From Acanthornis magna (taxonomy: Eukaryota > Chordata > Aves > Passeriformes > Acanthizidae), in the NCBI GenBank assembly GCA_036785705.1, contig JAWUZG010000136.1, positions 2,655,792 through 2,719,791 on the forward strand: 64,000 nucleotides of DNA. Reading direction: 5' to 3'. Each line of letters opens with the position of its first letter. Position 1 is the first letter of the stretch. The notes under the pieces were generated by a model. That model searched no databases. It was not told the origin of the DNA and was given only the letters and a program-made list of their open reading frames with translations. Of the stretch, positions 48,334 to 60,500 are shown in pieces. A program made the translations under genes and the position numbers.

Positions 48334-49138
48334 TCTTCCTTCTGGAGTCATCAGAGCAGCCAAAGCAGTTTCACCACCAAAGCTCAATGAAATGTTCCTT
48401 CCTGATATTTCTTTTTTTTTCCTACTGAAAGTGGTTTGTCACTGAAGTTTGGCTGTTTGAGTTGCAAGTCAACATTGCTGGAAGACGAGAATACAATTTG
48501 ACTATTGGTCATTTTAGCCACCAACAGGAGAATATCCTTGTGGAGCAAATCACTCTGCAGGAAGTTTGGGGAGAGGGAGGAAAGGGGGGAATTAATCTGG
48601 GAATGAATCAAAGCTAGTGTGAAAACATGTTTCTTCTTGCGTGAATAAAGTGTTGAGTTTAATCATTTAGATGGTCTCTCTTTGACCTACAGTTTAATTT
48701 TTTAAGTGGGACAATTTTTAAAATATAGCAAGTCAAATTATTTCAGTTTTAAGGAAAAACAGAGGGAAAATTTCACATAAGCAAAAAATCCTTTCCCAGC
48801 CAAATCTGTGGAAGGTTTACTCAGATTCCTGTCCTTTGAGTAGCATGGGGGGAAAAGCCTTGCATTATGCTAAAAGACAGAGATTAGTCTGTACTTCATT
48901 CTCTGAAGTCAATGATGTTCCATTTTCTTCTTCCAGAAACTCTTTAATAAAAAGAACTGAAATAATCCCAAATGAAGATGCTAATGCTCAAAAACTGACA
49001 GAGGAAGACAATGAGAATTTGGGGAACACGCTTTCAGATTTTCAAGGAAAACCTGAATACTTCTGTGAGGAAAGAAAAAAAAATTCAATCCAAACTAACC
49101 TTAATTTAAAGAGGGGTCTAATTTTAAATGTGTAAAAA

Positions 49139-49143
<5 letters not shown>

Positions 49144-49173
<30 letters not shown>
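49144..49173. repeat. (TA)15 microsatellite
   Basis: Fifteen perfect TA dinucleotides, a cruciform-prone sequence. It lies about 600 bases before a larger AT-rich low-complexity zone. Confidence 0.92.
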
Positions 49174-49176
<3 letters not shown>

Positions 49177-49784
49177 AGTCACTAATTTAATTGGGAGGTT
49201 TTATTGAACTTCTTATTCATGTTTAAGTGCTTTTGGAACTTTCCTGGACTATTATCCTTAATTTATCCAACAGCAGTGAACTTCACTGATGATGTCTTGT
49301 TTCCAAAAGCATTCTATTACACTTGTCAGCTTTTTCTGAAAGGAAATGAGTTGCATATCCATCACATCCTTGCTCCTTATTCTCCTCTGTAAGACTATAA
49401 TTAATCTTTTCACTACCTATCTTTTTGCTTTCACTCATCTGCTCCATCTCCATTTCCTTTTGCTCTTAATCCTCCTCCATTTTGGCTTCTTTCTGCTTTT
49501 TTCCTAGTCAGTTTTATACCATCTATTATGTTGCTTCCAAAATCCAAGAGTGACCCAGTAAATAACATTCCTGTATTTTTTTAAGCCATCTCTTCAAATC
49601 CCCTCACCTTCTGTTCTCTGCCTCACTGATGAAGCAGCATCTTTCTCCCTGAATTGATTTCTGTACTGTAAAGGACACTCATAAGGTTCATAGACTCTTT
49701 ATTAGGGCTGAAATAATCCACAAGGAACCTCAAAAAAGAGTGAAGTATGTAATTAATCAAATAAATTGAGGACAAATATTCTAA

Positions 49785-50032
49785 TTAACATCTGTATATA
49801 TGTAAATGTATATATAATATACATAAATATTTATTATATATAGATATAAATATAATGCAAAATATTATTTATATAAATATATACATATATAAATATATAA
49901 TGTATATTATAAATATATAATGTATATTTGTTTACATTAATGTTTCTATATCACATATAAATACTGATACATTAATATTTTAACATTTTAACTATATCTA
50001 TGCCCCCAAATATATATATATATTTTAGTGTA
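49785..50032. repeat. AT-rich low-complexity zone
   Basis: Imperfect tandem copies of ATAAATATATAATGTATATT alternate with (TATA)n runs over about 250 bases, with almost no G or C. An unstructured or slippage-derived tract is the simplest reading. Confidence 0.8.
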
Positions 50033-51345
50033 TCATAACTTCTCAGGGAAGCACTTATCCTATGCGATCTTTCTCTTATGTTCTTGAAACTGAATATACT
50101 CACTGTCAAATATATCCTTATTGTCTAATTTAATTTTTATTTGATGACATTTCAGAAATGAGTAAGCAGCAATAGTCAATCTGAATCAAGAACAATTACC
50201 CTTGAGATGGGATACATTCAGAAAACTCCTGAAAACTTTTCAACTGGAGAATAAATCAGATACATGCACGAATTTTACAGTGTTCACCTGTACTGACAAA
50301 GCAAAAAACAGAATCTAAATCCGCTGAAGTGTGTGAGCTCCCTAACGAGGAGCAGGACCAAAATTTCATTTCTAAAAGGACCCCTTCAAACCATGCACAT
50401 TTGAATGGAGTCTCAAAGCCATCAATTTGATTACTCCTTGACAACTGCTCCAAACCACAGCAGAGAACTGCGCTTCCATACGACCTTGCAGAAGGCTGAT
50501 GAGATCTGACAAGTGCCATATTTATGGAAATGCAAAAGCTTTACTGCACTGACATCCTTGTCACCCAAAACAGATCAAACATAGAAGACAATTGGCCTCC
50601 AGCACCTAAATTGAATATTTAATAACTATTAGAAGGAACTAAGCAAGCAGGACTTGCACTGCTGACAGTTGCAGGAGCCCCACCCATTTATTATGAACTT
50701 AACTGGTCTGGACAAGAAGCCAAAAGGCTCCTAAATTTCTTTTCTTCCACAACTGAATTGGGTAATGCACCTTTTCATTTCCAGAGGAGAATGAACAAAT
50801 TTGACAAATCCACTGACACACGTGACCCACAATAGTTATGGAAAATAGGTTGCAAAAAGTAATTGTGATGAGCTCAGTCATAATTCCATTGCATTCTGTT
50901 TAGCAAAATGTGGGGATTTTTTCATCAGACACTTACGTTTCCCTCTCCACGTGAGAGCAGAATAGAGGATAAGTCATTAATGCTGATGAGACCCACTGCT
51001 CACATTACAGCCCCAAGCAGTTGGGTTCTTTGGGTATTAGCTACCCAAAGTCTCAGTCTTTTAACAGCTTATTGCCCACTAAACCAATTCCCTCAGTGTG
51101 CACAACAGCACACACACAGGGCCATAAAGCATGTCTCGTTCTGGAGCTCGCTGCGCATTCTTGTAAATACAAAAGCATTCAGCAGAGCATCCAGCGGAAG
51201 GAATTATGTGGCTGGCATTCTGCTACAGGAGGCTGTAAATCGAGTGTTTGCACAGTGATCTCAGTGAGACAAGTTGATTTAGTGCTCTGCAGTTGCTGGT
51301 CTCATATCATAGGTCCCAGTCCTGGAAGTGCCTTTGACGTCGTTC

Positions 51346-51540
51346 ATCACAGAATTGTGGAATCACAGAATGGTTTGGGATGGAAGGGACCTTAAAGATC
51401 ATCTTTTTCTGAGCCCTGCCACGGGCAGGGACACCTTCCACTAGACCAGGTTGCTCCAAGCCCCATCCCACCTTGCCTTGAACAGTTGCAGGGATGAGGC
51501 ATCTGCAATTCCTTCCTAAAGAATATTCTTTTTTAAAGTG
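51346..51540 (-). mobile_element. CR1 LINE 3' fragment, minus orientation
   Basis: In order: AATCACAGAATGGTTTGGGA, TGGAAGGGACCTTAAAGATC, GGGCAGGGACACCTTCCACT, AGACCAGGTTGCTCCAAGCC, CTTGCCTTGAACAGTTGCAG and CTTCCTAAAGAATATTC. It is preceded by a duplicated tail unit CATCACAGAATTGTGG. Confidence 0.93.
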
Positions 51541-52115
51541 TTGGGCAGAGGGTTTGAACCATTTAAACCCAGCAATAATAACTAACCACAGGAGCTCATT
51601 TTTCTATCTTCTCATTTCTCCCTGTGCAACCATTAATCTCCCGCCTCAAAGAAGACACTGACTGCTCAAGGATGAACCAGGAACAAATTAATACACACAG
51701 TCCAACCAAGCTCTCAGGATGAGCCCAGCTGGACGTGCTCCAGCACAGGAGCAAAACACCTGCTTGATTTGGGAGGTATTGGCTGAGGTGCTGTGCTAAC
51801 ACATTTGTACTGCCGTGCTCTTTCATCTGTCTCGCCTTCCTGGGCTGAGTTACACTCCTGCCGTGCCCCAGCTCCGTGTGAGAGAGACAAACTGCTCGCT
51901 GAGGAGGTGGCTCAAGGCTGACCGAGGATCTGCCAGCTCTTGAGTGCGTCTGAGACAAATTCAAACGTGAGGGACGCTGTGTCTGTTATCATACAAAGGT
52001 GATGGCAGGGGAGGAGAGACAGAGCTGGGCTTTTCAAAATGTGGTGTTTTATTTCTCTGCTCATCTGCCTGTTCTCAAAATTTTAATGGTTTCTAAACAT
52101 TGCTCGTTGAAGAGA
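51541..52115. other. Single-copy DNA, no gene
   Basis: The minus frame at 51596-51964 (122 codons) is compositionally ordinary with no recognised motif. Nothing else is seen before the GGAGA array. Confidence 0.5.
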
Positions 52116-52354
52116 GGAGAGGAGAGGAGAGGAGAGGAGAGGAGAGGAGAGGAGAGGAGAGGAGAGGAGAGGAGAGGAGAGGAGAGGAGAGGAGAGGAGA
52201 GGAGAGGAGAGGAGAGGAGAGGAGAGGAGAGGAGAGGAGAGGAGAGGAGAGGAGAGGAGAGGAGAGGAGAGGAGAGGAGAGGAGAGGAGAGGAGAGGAGA
52301 GGAGAGGAGAGGAGAGGAGAGGAGAGGAGAGGAGAGGAGAGGAGAGGAGAGGAG
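52116..52354. repeat. (GGAGA)47 pentanucleotide array
   Basis: Forty-seven perfect GGAGA copies run from 52116 to 52350 with no interruption, followed by a partial GGAG. The plus strand is pure purine and the minus strand pure pyrimidine, so triplex (H-DNA) formation is possible. The array is stop-free in all frames on both strands, giving spurious Glu/Arg or Ser/Leu/Pro repeat frames of about 100-125 codons. The complete lack of interruptions argues for recent expansion. Confidence 0.96.
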
Positions 52355-52404
52355 GGAGCACTGGAGGAGGGCATGAAGGTGATACTGAACTCAGACAAAT
52401 GGGG

Positions 52405-52617
52405 AGGTTCAGGCTGAATATTGGGAAAATTTCTTCACTGAAAAAATGGTTAAACATTCAAACAGACTGGCAAAAGGGTGGAGTCATCATCCCTGGAAAT
52501 GTTCAAAAAATTAGTAGACATGGCCCTTTGTGATATGGTTTAGTGGGTAGGGTCATATTCAGTTGAAGGCTGGACTTGATGATCCTGGAGGTCTTTTTCA
52601 ACTTTAATAATTCTCTG
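52405..52617 (+). mobile_element. CR1 LINE 3' fragment, older subfamily, plus orientation
   Basis: In order: AGGTTCAGGCTGAATATTGG, ATCATCCCTGGAAATGTTCA, AGACATGGCCCTTTGTGATA, GGCTGGACTTGATGATCCTG and GAGGTCTTTTTCAACTTTAA. The GATCCTGGAGGTCTTTTTCAAC tail marks a different subfamily from the AAGGTCCCTTCCAACC copies. It begins about 50 bases after the GGAGA array. Confidence 0.85.
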
Positions 52618-55438
52618 CTTCTAAATATACTTGTCCTTTGGTAATAAAGGGAGGTCGTGCCTCATGGAGACCGTCTGAATGCAAGAGAGGAGTAGGAAAG
52701 CCATGTCACAGAGGGAATCAAAGCAGGGCTGGGCTCGTGCGATTCACCCTCCCGGGGTGACCCCACTCTCCCTCAGGCAATCACCCCTGCGATGTGCAGC
52801 TCAGCACAGCCACTGGACTGGAAACAAAAACTCCTGAAAATACACAGGCAGCTGCCTTGTTTCCAGCACCCTGCAGAGAGGACTGCAGAAAGCTGCAGGG
52901 AGGTCAGGCACCAGCTGTGCCAGTCCCCAAACCGTGCCCTGTGTCCGGCACGGGGCAGCGGCGAGTGACCGCAGCCTGCAAAGCTCATTTAGCCCTTTCT
53001 CCTCCCTTTTCCTCCACACAGGAGGGCAAAGAAGGTTAATGCTTGGAGGAAAGGCATTCTGAGGTGTTTCCAGGCGAACAGAGGAGTGGCAGACCCAAGG
53101 TGGGGCAGAGGAATGTCCACCAGCTGGGGGGATGTGGAGAGGAGGCAGAGATGGGAGAGCTGGGGAGAGACACTGGAATGTCACAGCTGCTGGCACACCA
53201 ACTGCTGAGATGCCAACGGGAAATATCTTCCCTTTTGCCCCTCAAAAGAGAAGGTGATAGTCCCTGTGTCTCCTTTACAGGCTGATAAGAAGGAACGTTC
53301 CAAATTTTGAAATGGATTCAGGCTTTGAACCTTATTCCTTCATTTAGGCACTGGGGTGTTCACTCAGCTGCCCTGGGGACTTCCAGGACATTTGGGAGGG
53401 CCTGGTCTCCATTTCAGCCTTCTAGAAAGTACACACATAATTAAAGTAAATTTTCCTGTGTGCCACATCTTTCCACTGGAGAAAACTTCAGTGACTCACT
53501 TGAACAAGAGCCTAGGTGAATCCCACTGTGTTTTCTGAAAGATTTTTTTTTGTATAGAGGCACTTTAGCCGTGGTTTCTTCCAGTTATATTCACTAAAAA
53601 CTGTATCTGCCTAGGAATCTTTTGAAAAAGCCTTTGGATACTGCATCTACCCAAATACTGATTTGATTATTTGGTTGGTTTTTTTTCTAAATTCTGAGAA
53701 AAGCATGCTGTGCATGTTAACCTAATTTCCATATGTGCCTTTGTAAAGGTTTCTAAACACAGGGCACCAAAATTCCCCCCCATGTCTCACCTGGTCATCA
53801 GACCAGGAGTCTCCCATTGGTTCTGTGCTGTATCTGCCATCCCTGACCCTGTCTCAGCCAGCACAGGGCATATCAAAACCTTCAAACTTAATGTATATAT
53901 TTGCTTCATGACCAGTTTAATCATTAGCTGAACGTATTATTAGTTGTAAGGCTTTATTCTTATTTTGTACTCTGACAAATAAGCTTTACAGAATGTTTGT
54001 CTGAAACTTTGGTAACACTAGCTAAATATTCAGAAAGAATAAGGGGATACAGTGTGCAGGGAAGAATTACCATCTTAATGAGGTTGGTCTCATTAAAGAG
54101 TTTCACTCAATTAGTTTCACAGATTTTGCTTCAAGAATAGGAACACAGAGCTCTAGATATCTGTAGCTAATCTTGGCTTATTTAAAACTAAGAGACCAAC
54201 TTGCCAAAAATTATTTAAGTGGAAGGACAGTAATGAATGAGGTCTTGGATCTTTCAAAAATGTATGGTTTTGAATCAGCAAATTAGATGAAAATGCACTG
54301 TCGATTTTACTTAAATAAGAAATGTGTTGGCAATTTCCCCAAGCGAAATGCGATCACTTCGGCATAAAACGCTATTTGTCATACAAAGACCTTTGGTGTT
54401 CAGACAGTTTAGATTTGCATTATTTCCCAAAAACTCTGCATGCACATTCTGCTCTCCGCCTTCTCTGACCTATGATAAAAGCTTGTCAAAGGTCTTAGGC
54501 TGCAGTGCTGTCATCTGCTGATAATGTGAAAGTGTCACCTGCACACAGTGACATTTTATCTGTCTGAACAGCGTTGCTTTTCCTCATCTGTCACTTCTTG
54601 TCGTGTGGGTTTTGTCAGATTTCCCCCTGAATTGCACTCTACTCTCTGCACCCCTTGGATCACACAACACCCACAGAGCTTAGCAAAGCCACATTGAGGA
54701 TCAACTGAGAAGAAAAAACATCTTCAACAACATCCTTCAGTGCCTGGTTAGGGAAAAACAAAACAAGGGAAGTGTAGAGAGCTGCTCTCCTCACACTCTC
54801 CCATCCCCTGGATATCTGAGGTTTAGGGATTTCAAGAGCTGAGTGTTAGAAGACCCAGGAGACTTTCCCCAGACGCAGTTAATTTTTTAACCCATGTCCA
54901 ATGTTTGCAGCTGAAGACTTCACCGAGTGCCTTCCTCCAGTGCAGAAAGAGGTGAGGCTGATGTGCTGTACACAGCAGCACAGCGAGGGAATGTGAGCCA
55001 CTGCAATATCGTGGGCAGAAATGCAAGAAACCAGCTTTATGCCTGATCTAGAAACTAACAACATCAACCGAAAGGCTTCCACTGACTGCACACCTAATCT
55101 GAAGTTGTTGTCTGTGTGGCTTCCTAAACTGTTGCCCACAACAGTTTTCAGTAATTTATACTCCAATGGAAAATTTCTCTCCTCCCCCACAAGACATCCT
55201 GAGACACTGAAATACCCCAGATTTTTGATTAATCTTAATTTTGAGGAGCATGGATTTGTGAGGCTTTGGGTATTTTTCAGTATCAATAGCTTTCAGAAAA
55301 ATGCTGTGCATTCAAATTGCCTGGGTTTGTTTTACTTTTCTTGAAAGCAATATTTGAAGGAGAGAAATAAATAATGTAAAAATTTTTTTCGCTTCCATTT
55401 GCTTAGTTTTAAAATGAGTCTTTCTGAAATACTTTTAG
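52618..55438. other. Single-copy DNA with a GC-rich patch, no gene
   Basis: 52640-53285 is GC-richer, with overlapping frames of 70-131 codons on both strands. None carries a motif, and mutual overlap on both strands is typical of random GC-rich sequence. 54879-55344 holds two opposed frames of 135 and 107 codons, also without features. Confidence 0.5.
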
Positions 55439-55735
55439 AATCAGAGAACCACAGAATGGTTTGGGTTGGAAGGGACCCTAAAAACCATTTAATTCCACCC
55501 CCTGCCACAGCCAGGGACACTTTCTACTATGCCAGGTTGCTCCAAGCCCCAAACAACCTGGCCTTGGACTCTTCCAGGGTTGGAGAATCCAGAACTTCTC
55601 TGGGCAATCTGTGCCAGTGCCTCACCACCCTCACAGTAAAGAATTTTTTTCTAATTTAAACCTGCCCTCTGTCAGTTTGAAGACATACCCCCTTGTCCTA
55701 GCACTTCATGGCTTTTATAGGAAAAGAAAACAGGT
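55439..55735 (-). mobile_element. CR1 LINE 3' fragment, minus orientation
   Basis: In order: CCACAGAATGGTTTGGGTTG, GAAGGGACCCTAAAAACC, CCTGCCACAGCCAGGGACAC, CCAGGTTGCTCCAAGCCCCA, CTGGCCTTGGACTCTTCCAG, CTCTGGGCAATCTGTGCCAG, CAGTAAAGAATTTTTTTC and CCTTGTCCTAGCACTTCATG. It is the longest minus copy, about 300 bp. Confidence 0.94.
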
Positions 55736-56798
55736 CTTTTCTAAAAAAAGAATGGAAAAAAAACCACTAAACAAAAAAAAAAGGTTGTTTGAAATACATT
55801 TTTTGCATTTTCATTATCCCAAACCCAAACATAAATTAACAAAATAATAGCTTTTTCAAAAAGATAGTGTGTTTTATATTCTTTAATGGAAGAACAGCTT
55901 GCTTGTCACATTGCAATTGTAACTACACCATGATTTTCAATAAAAAGCAGTGTTGATACAGAAAGTTCAACTATTTTTAGGGGAACAGCTCAAAGCCTCT
56001 CCCGTGCATCACAAAAAATGTTGTGTAGATTAGCTTTAGTCATATTTTAAAATACACATATTCAAAATTCCAGGGTGAAACCAAGGTGCTGTTTTTCATA
56101 TTTGATATATTCAAGCTAAACTATGAAAAACACACACAGCTTCTCAGTCAAACACAAAGATAATCCCCAAAGAGATTTTTTTGTATTTTTATTGAATGAA
56201 AAGGAGGAAGACACAGTGGGGAAAGCAAAGGAGAGATAAGCATTGCAATGAAAGCAGAAGATATCGGTAAATGAGGTGGGAAAAAATAGCCCATAATCCC
56301 CATTATTAAATACAGATTGTAATGACCAACAGATGACATCCATATTAAAAAAAAAACCTCTACAAACAGCAGGGAACTTGTGAATAAGCCAAATCATCAA
56401 ATTGCACTTGCAGGTCCGTGGGGTTGCGTGTGAGCAGGAGTCAGTTCATTAACCCAAACGACCCAGAGTGCTGCAAAATCAGATTATTGTTGGCTCTGCC
56501 ATTCATCAGCTCCTCTCTCCCTTGAACTCCTGCTCCTACATGGGAAATAATTGCAGAAGATTAACTGAGAATAAAGGATCTGGGGGCCCCTTGCTCCTCT
56601 TGATAAAATCAGCATGTCCCAGCTCCACTCAGCACAGGGGGAGTTCACCAAGAGCACCTATCAGGTTCTCCTCTGGCCTATTTGATTACTCAGAGCCCAC
56701 CCAGGCTCTGTCAAGGACCTGATTCCTCACAGAACATTTTTTTGGGAAGATCTTCCCTCCAGAAATATAAATCATAACTCAGGAATGGTGTGAAGGAT
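55736..56798. other. Single-copy AT-rich DNA, no gene
   Basis: Frames are at most 94 codons. A-rich runs occur near 55745-55783. The end of this stretch carries the left target copy AGGAT (56794-56798) of the following LTR. Confidence 0.55.
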
Positions 56799-57205
56799 TG
56801 TCTTGGTTTGAAAGACAGGTGTCTTGCTAAGGAAGGTGGGAGCCTCCCTTAGAATGGATAACGTGACCCTCTTCCCTCCAAATTATTATAACTTTGGAAT
56901 CAAGGGCTTTCAGACAAAAATATGGGTGAAGGAATAAAAGTTCTACACTAATATTTAGAGCAAGACAATAATATAGAAACAATGGTTTAGATAGACGAAG
57001 TCAGGATACAACCTGCACCCTGTTAGGGTGGGGCTGCAGTGCAGTTCAATGGTGCTGCAGTCCCGTTGGAGTGATGGATGTGCTCTTGCTGGAGTCGTGA
57101 TCCTGTGGAAAGGTCTCATTTGTCATTGGAGGTCCAGCAGTGGCTCTTGAGCTCTTCTCCTCTGGGAATCCAGTGGAAAAGGTAGCTTGGTGTTCCAGGG
57201 TCTCA

Positions 57206-57215
57206 GCTTATATGC
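57206..57215 (-). promoter_or_regulatory. LTR TATA box
   Basis: GCATATAAGC on the minus strand lies about 300 bases from the U3 terminus and downstream of the duplicated U3 segment, as in a retroviral promoter. Confidence 0.5.
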
Positions 57216-57298
57216 AGGTAGGAATGTTCAGTTCCTCCCCTCTGGGCAGGGCATCTCACAATGGCTGATGGAATCTGTGAGTCAATCCCGGAGCCCTC

Positions 57299-57410
57299 GA
57301 TGGCCATGAGCAGAGATAGCCCCGATGGTGTTAGCAGGGCTGGGTCACTCCTGGGGACATTGATGGCCATGAGCAGAGATAGTCCCGATGGTGTTAGCAG
57401 GGCTGGGTCA
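57299..57410. repeat. U3 direct repeat, 63-bp period, two copies
   Basis: The block GATGGCCATGAGCAGAGATA and the continuation CCCGATGGTGTTAGCAGGGC, TGGGTCA occurs at 57299-57347 and again at 57362-57410 with one substitution. The intervening bases also align loosely. Duplicated U3 blocks often act as retroviral enhancers; activity here is inference. Confidence 0.85.
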
Positions 57411-57514
57411 TGTTGAACACAAAGAACACTGCCCCACCTGTTTTAACAGCTTATGGAGATGGTAATAGAACACATACTTTTGGTTACACCTTCCGTGTAA
57501 CCTAGGACAAGGAT

Positions 57515-60500
57515 CTCACAGACACAATCCCAAAGACTGAACAAACAACAGAAAGGCCACACGTGGGCAATAGATGGTTTTGGGATGGAAATAACCAGCA
57601 GGTTCCTAAGCATGAGGGTTTGGGATCGATCCCAGAATCGTGCATATGGATTAAAGAGTCAAAAAGCAGGCCAATTTTGAGGTGAATCTTGCTAGGCTTT
57701 GATTGTGAGTGCTGCTGATACCTCAGGGTTTGACACTGTGATCATGAAAATCTTTTTGAATCTGATGCTTTATGTTTCTATTTTTTAGAAATATTTTTTA
57801 TTTTTTATGCTTTATGCTTCTATTTTTTTCTGCTTTAAAGCCTTTTCTCCTGCCACACCAAGGAGACAGAGTGGAGTGACATGAGGAAAATTATATCATA
57901 TATTACATTTGCGCTCTTCATCACCTCACAAAAATTTTCATCATTTCCCAGTGTGATTTTGAAACTTTAAGAAAGCAAATTAAAGAAAGCTCATTTTTGA
58001 CAGATTTTTTGTTTGGGGGTTCTTTTGTGGGTTTTTTCGTTTGTTTGTTTGTTTGTTTTGTTCTTTTTTTTTTTTCTCTTTACTTACTTGTTTCAGTCAA
58101 CTACAAAAAACACATGCACTGGCAGACCATAAAACACTGATCTGGTGGCTGATTAACAGGACTTATACTGTCATCTTACTGGGCAGGACAATGATGCAAT
58201 CTTTCTGTTTTATTAACAGTAAAATAGATATATTGCTCCTGAGAGCCTGGAACAATATGCAGAAGCTTGGAGAGAGCCCAGCAATACCAGCAACTCCTGT
58301 CACTCCAGGGTAACACATGATTTGAAGCCTTATTTAATATCAGGAACTCAGAAAATAAGACAGAAGGATGGCAATAATATTGAGCTGAGCTCTGTAGGTA
58401 TCAATTAATATTTGGCATATTTTTTTCCAAAATCCTCTGTTCATCCTCTGGGAATCCCAGGCTAAATGTTGAGTTTTGGGGTTTCCAGCCTCTCCAGGCC
58501 TGAACCCAGAGAGGGAACTTTATTCATCCCCCAAATTCACCTTGCTCTCCTGGATGGAGCAAAATTTCAACAAATGCAAGCCAGGTCCTTGAGGAGGTTC
58601 GTCTCTTGAATTAACAAATTCTCCAAATTCTAAATAAAAAGGTGTTGAAATATAGGCAGTGTATTTTGGGCAGCTATGCTGACCTTGCACTGTGAATCCT
58701 GAGGAGCACCCACGAGGTTCTTTTAATCAGTGTTAGGCACAACCTTCAGCTGAGGATAGTGGAATATCCACCCCAGGAAACAACCTCTTAAAACATGACA
58801 GACATTTCTGTGGTTGTTTGAGCACAGCCTTCCTCATGTTTTCTCAATACACCTGAAAACAGCATATTGTGGACAGAACACCAGGGCAGAATGTGTTGTT
58901 TTAACTTTTACCAGGCTTGATAATTTGCTTTTCAAATTGTTGTGGCGTGTATGTGGTTAAGCAGAGTTTCTCAAAAAAAACCCCAACAAAACTGGGAAGG
59001 TTTCTCATGTTCCATCATAAAAGGGGCACCAGGAATGCTGGTACATCATTCCCTATTCCAGAGCCTATTCTCTATTCAGTCCTGCTGAAAAACAAGTCTG
59101 TGTTTCTGGGCCAGAGCTGTTGTATCAGCCCAGCTGAACCACTGGTCTAGCAAGTTCTGTCTCTCAAAATCATTTATTTATGAACTTCACGGGTTATAAC
59201 TCTGGTGTTCATGTAACCATTGTCAGCTTCAAAATCTCCTGCATCTACTCTTGCTGGTCACATCTCTTGAAGCTGATAAGGTTTTTGTATCTGTGTCTCT
59301 GTAATCTTCTTTTCCCAGACAGTCAGTGCTCAGTCATACACCACTGTGCATTTTACCCTGCAATGTTTACTTCAATAGTTTGAATTACACCCCTTCTACA
59401 TCCCCAGAAACACATTTTCTGCTGGAAAATCACAGTACTGTAAGGAGAAGCCAAAATATGAGAATAGCATGAATTTTATTACAATTATTTAAAACACAAA
59501 AAGTGACCTTAGAAACCTTAACTCGGTTTTCCTTGTGAAGACAAAATAAACAGTTCAAAAAGACAATCCAGAGAAATTATCTGTGCATCCATTTGGAGCT
59601 GAGACACCAATTTGGTCCCAAGATTTAGAGTGCTGCTCCTGCAGAGAGGATGGGATAGGTTTGTGCAGCACCAGGTCTGCTCCTGGTACCAGCAGTGCAG
59701 GGAACACCAGTTCAGCTCTGAAACACAGCCACAGTGTAATCTGAGAGAGAAAGGAGAAAGATAAATTTGCCAGAGATAATCTCTCTGTACATTAATTTTC
59801 ATTTCTTCCTCTGGCCTTAGCCAGGAATCCAGATTGTTTTCTAGCTGTTTGTTTTAGCTGAACTCATCTGCGAAGGCCCATTTTCATTGTATTTCCATTG
59901 GACACAGATGCTATCACTCTATGCCAGTGCATATTACCAAGTAATTAATCTCCAGAGTTATTATTGCCTGTTTTGTTGAAAGCAAATATTCTGGAGTTCA
60001 GAAAACTATGTAAAGGCTTGGAGCAGCTCAGCTAAATTCCATGCTGAAGGCACAATCCTCTTTGGAAAGGAATTCTTTCTAAAACTACAAGCCTGTGCTC
60101 CTATGTTGTATAATTTCACCCCAAAATAAAGCACCACCTCCCACAGTTAGTGTCTTTGCAAGCTACCCTGACATTATCACTCAGATCTCTTACTCCTTTG
60201 TTACCCACTGTTAAACTAAAGAGGGGTTTTTTTGTGACACATACACGAGCCAGAGGTGACACAATTAAATGGATATGTTTGTCATAAAAAATTAAGATCA
60301 GTAAGAATTAAATGGCAAATAAATTAGGATTGGCAGCCTTTTCCCTAGGGAGCAATATACAAGCTTCCTAAATTCAGTAAAGAGTGTTCTCCCCTCAGCC
60401 TTTGATCTGCAATCTTCAATCAATATTTCCATCTTTAAAGACGGCCAGTCCACAGTTACACATGTATTTGTGAATATGTTTCTCACTCGATGGGGTGGCC

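Larger units (their letters stand above)
48334..51345. other. Single-copy and AT-rich DNA, no gene
   Basis: The stretch holds a TA microsatellite and a long AT-rich low-complexity zone (listed separately). A 99-codon plus frame at 48836-49135 has no recognised domain. Frames at 50908-51395 (116 and 124 codons) overlap in two registers with no motif, which argues against coding. Confidence 0.5.
56799..57509 (-). mobile_element. Complete solo LTR, ERVL-like, 5-bp target duplication
   Basis: The 711-bp element has inverted termini: TGTCTTGG on the left and CCTAGGACA on the right (plus strand). It is flanked by perfect AGGAT duplications (56794-56798 and 57510-57514). A 5-bp duplication is typical of class III (ERVL-like) elements. 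Leftward orientation is inferred from the TATA box GCATATAAGC (plus-strand GCTTATATGC, 57206-57215), which places U3 at 57509 to about 57210. U3 contains a 63-bp-period direct repeat (57299-57347 and 57362-57410). No canonical AATAAA is visible on the minus strand. The termini resemble a common songbird LTR as I remember it. No viral genes are attached. Confidence 0.88.

Noticed and set aside
52000..52457. Glu/Arg-rich and Ser/Leu/Pro-rich frames of 101-125 codons
   Set aside because: They are direct translations of the GGAGA array on both strands, not proteins.
52640..53285. CpG-island promoter with an exon
   Set aside because: The patch is GC-rich but has few CpGs, and the frames on both strands are equally long and featureless.
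57640..57656. tRNA B-box-like GGATCGATCCC
   Set aside because: A short chance palindrome; no A box, cloverleaf or CCA-proximal stem surrounds it.
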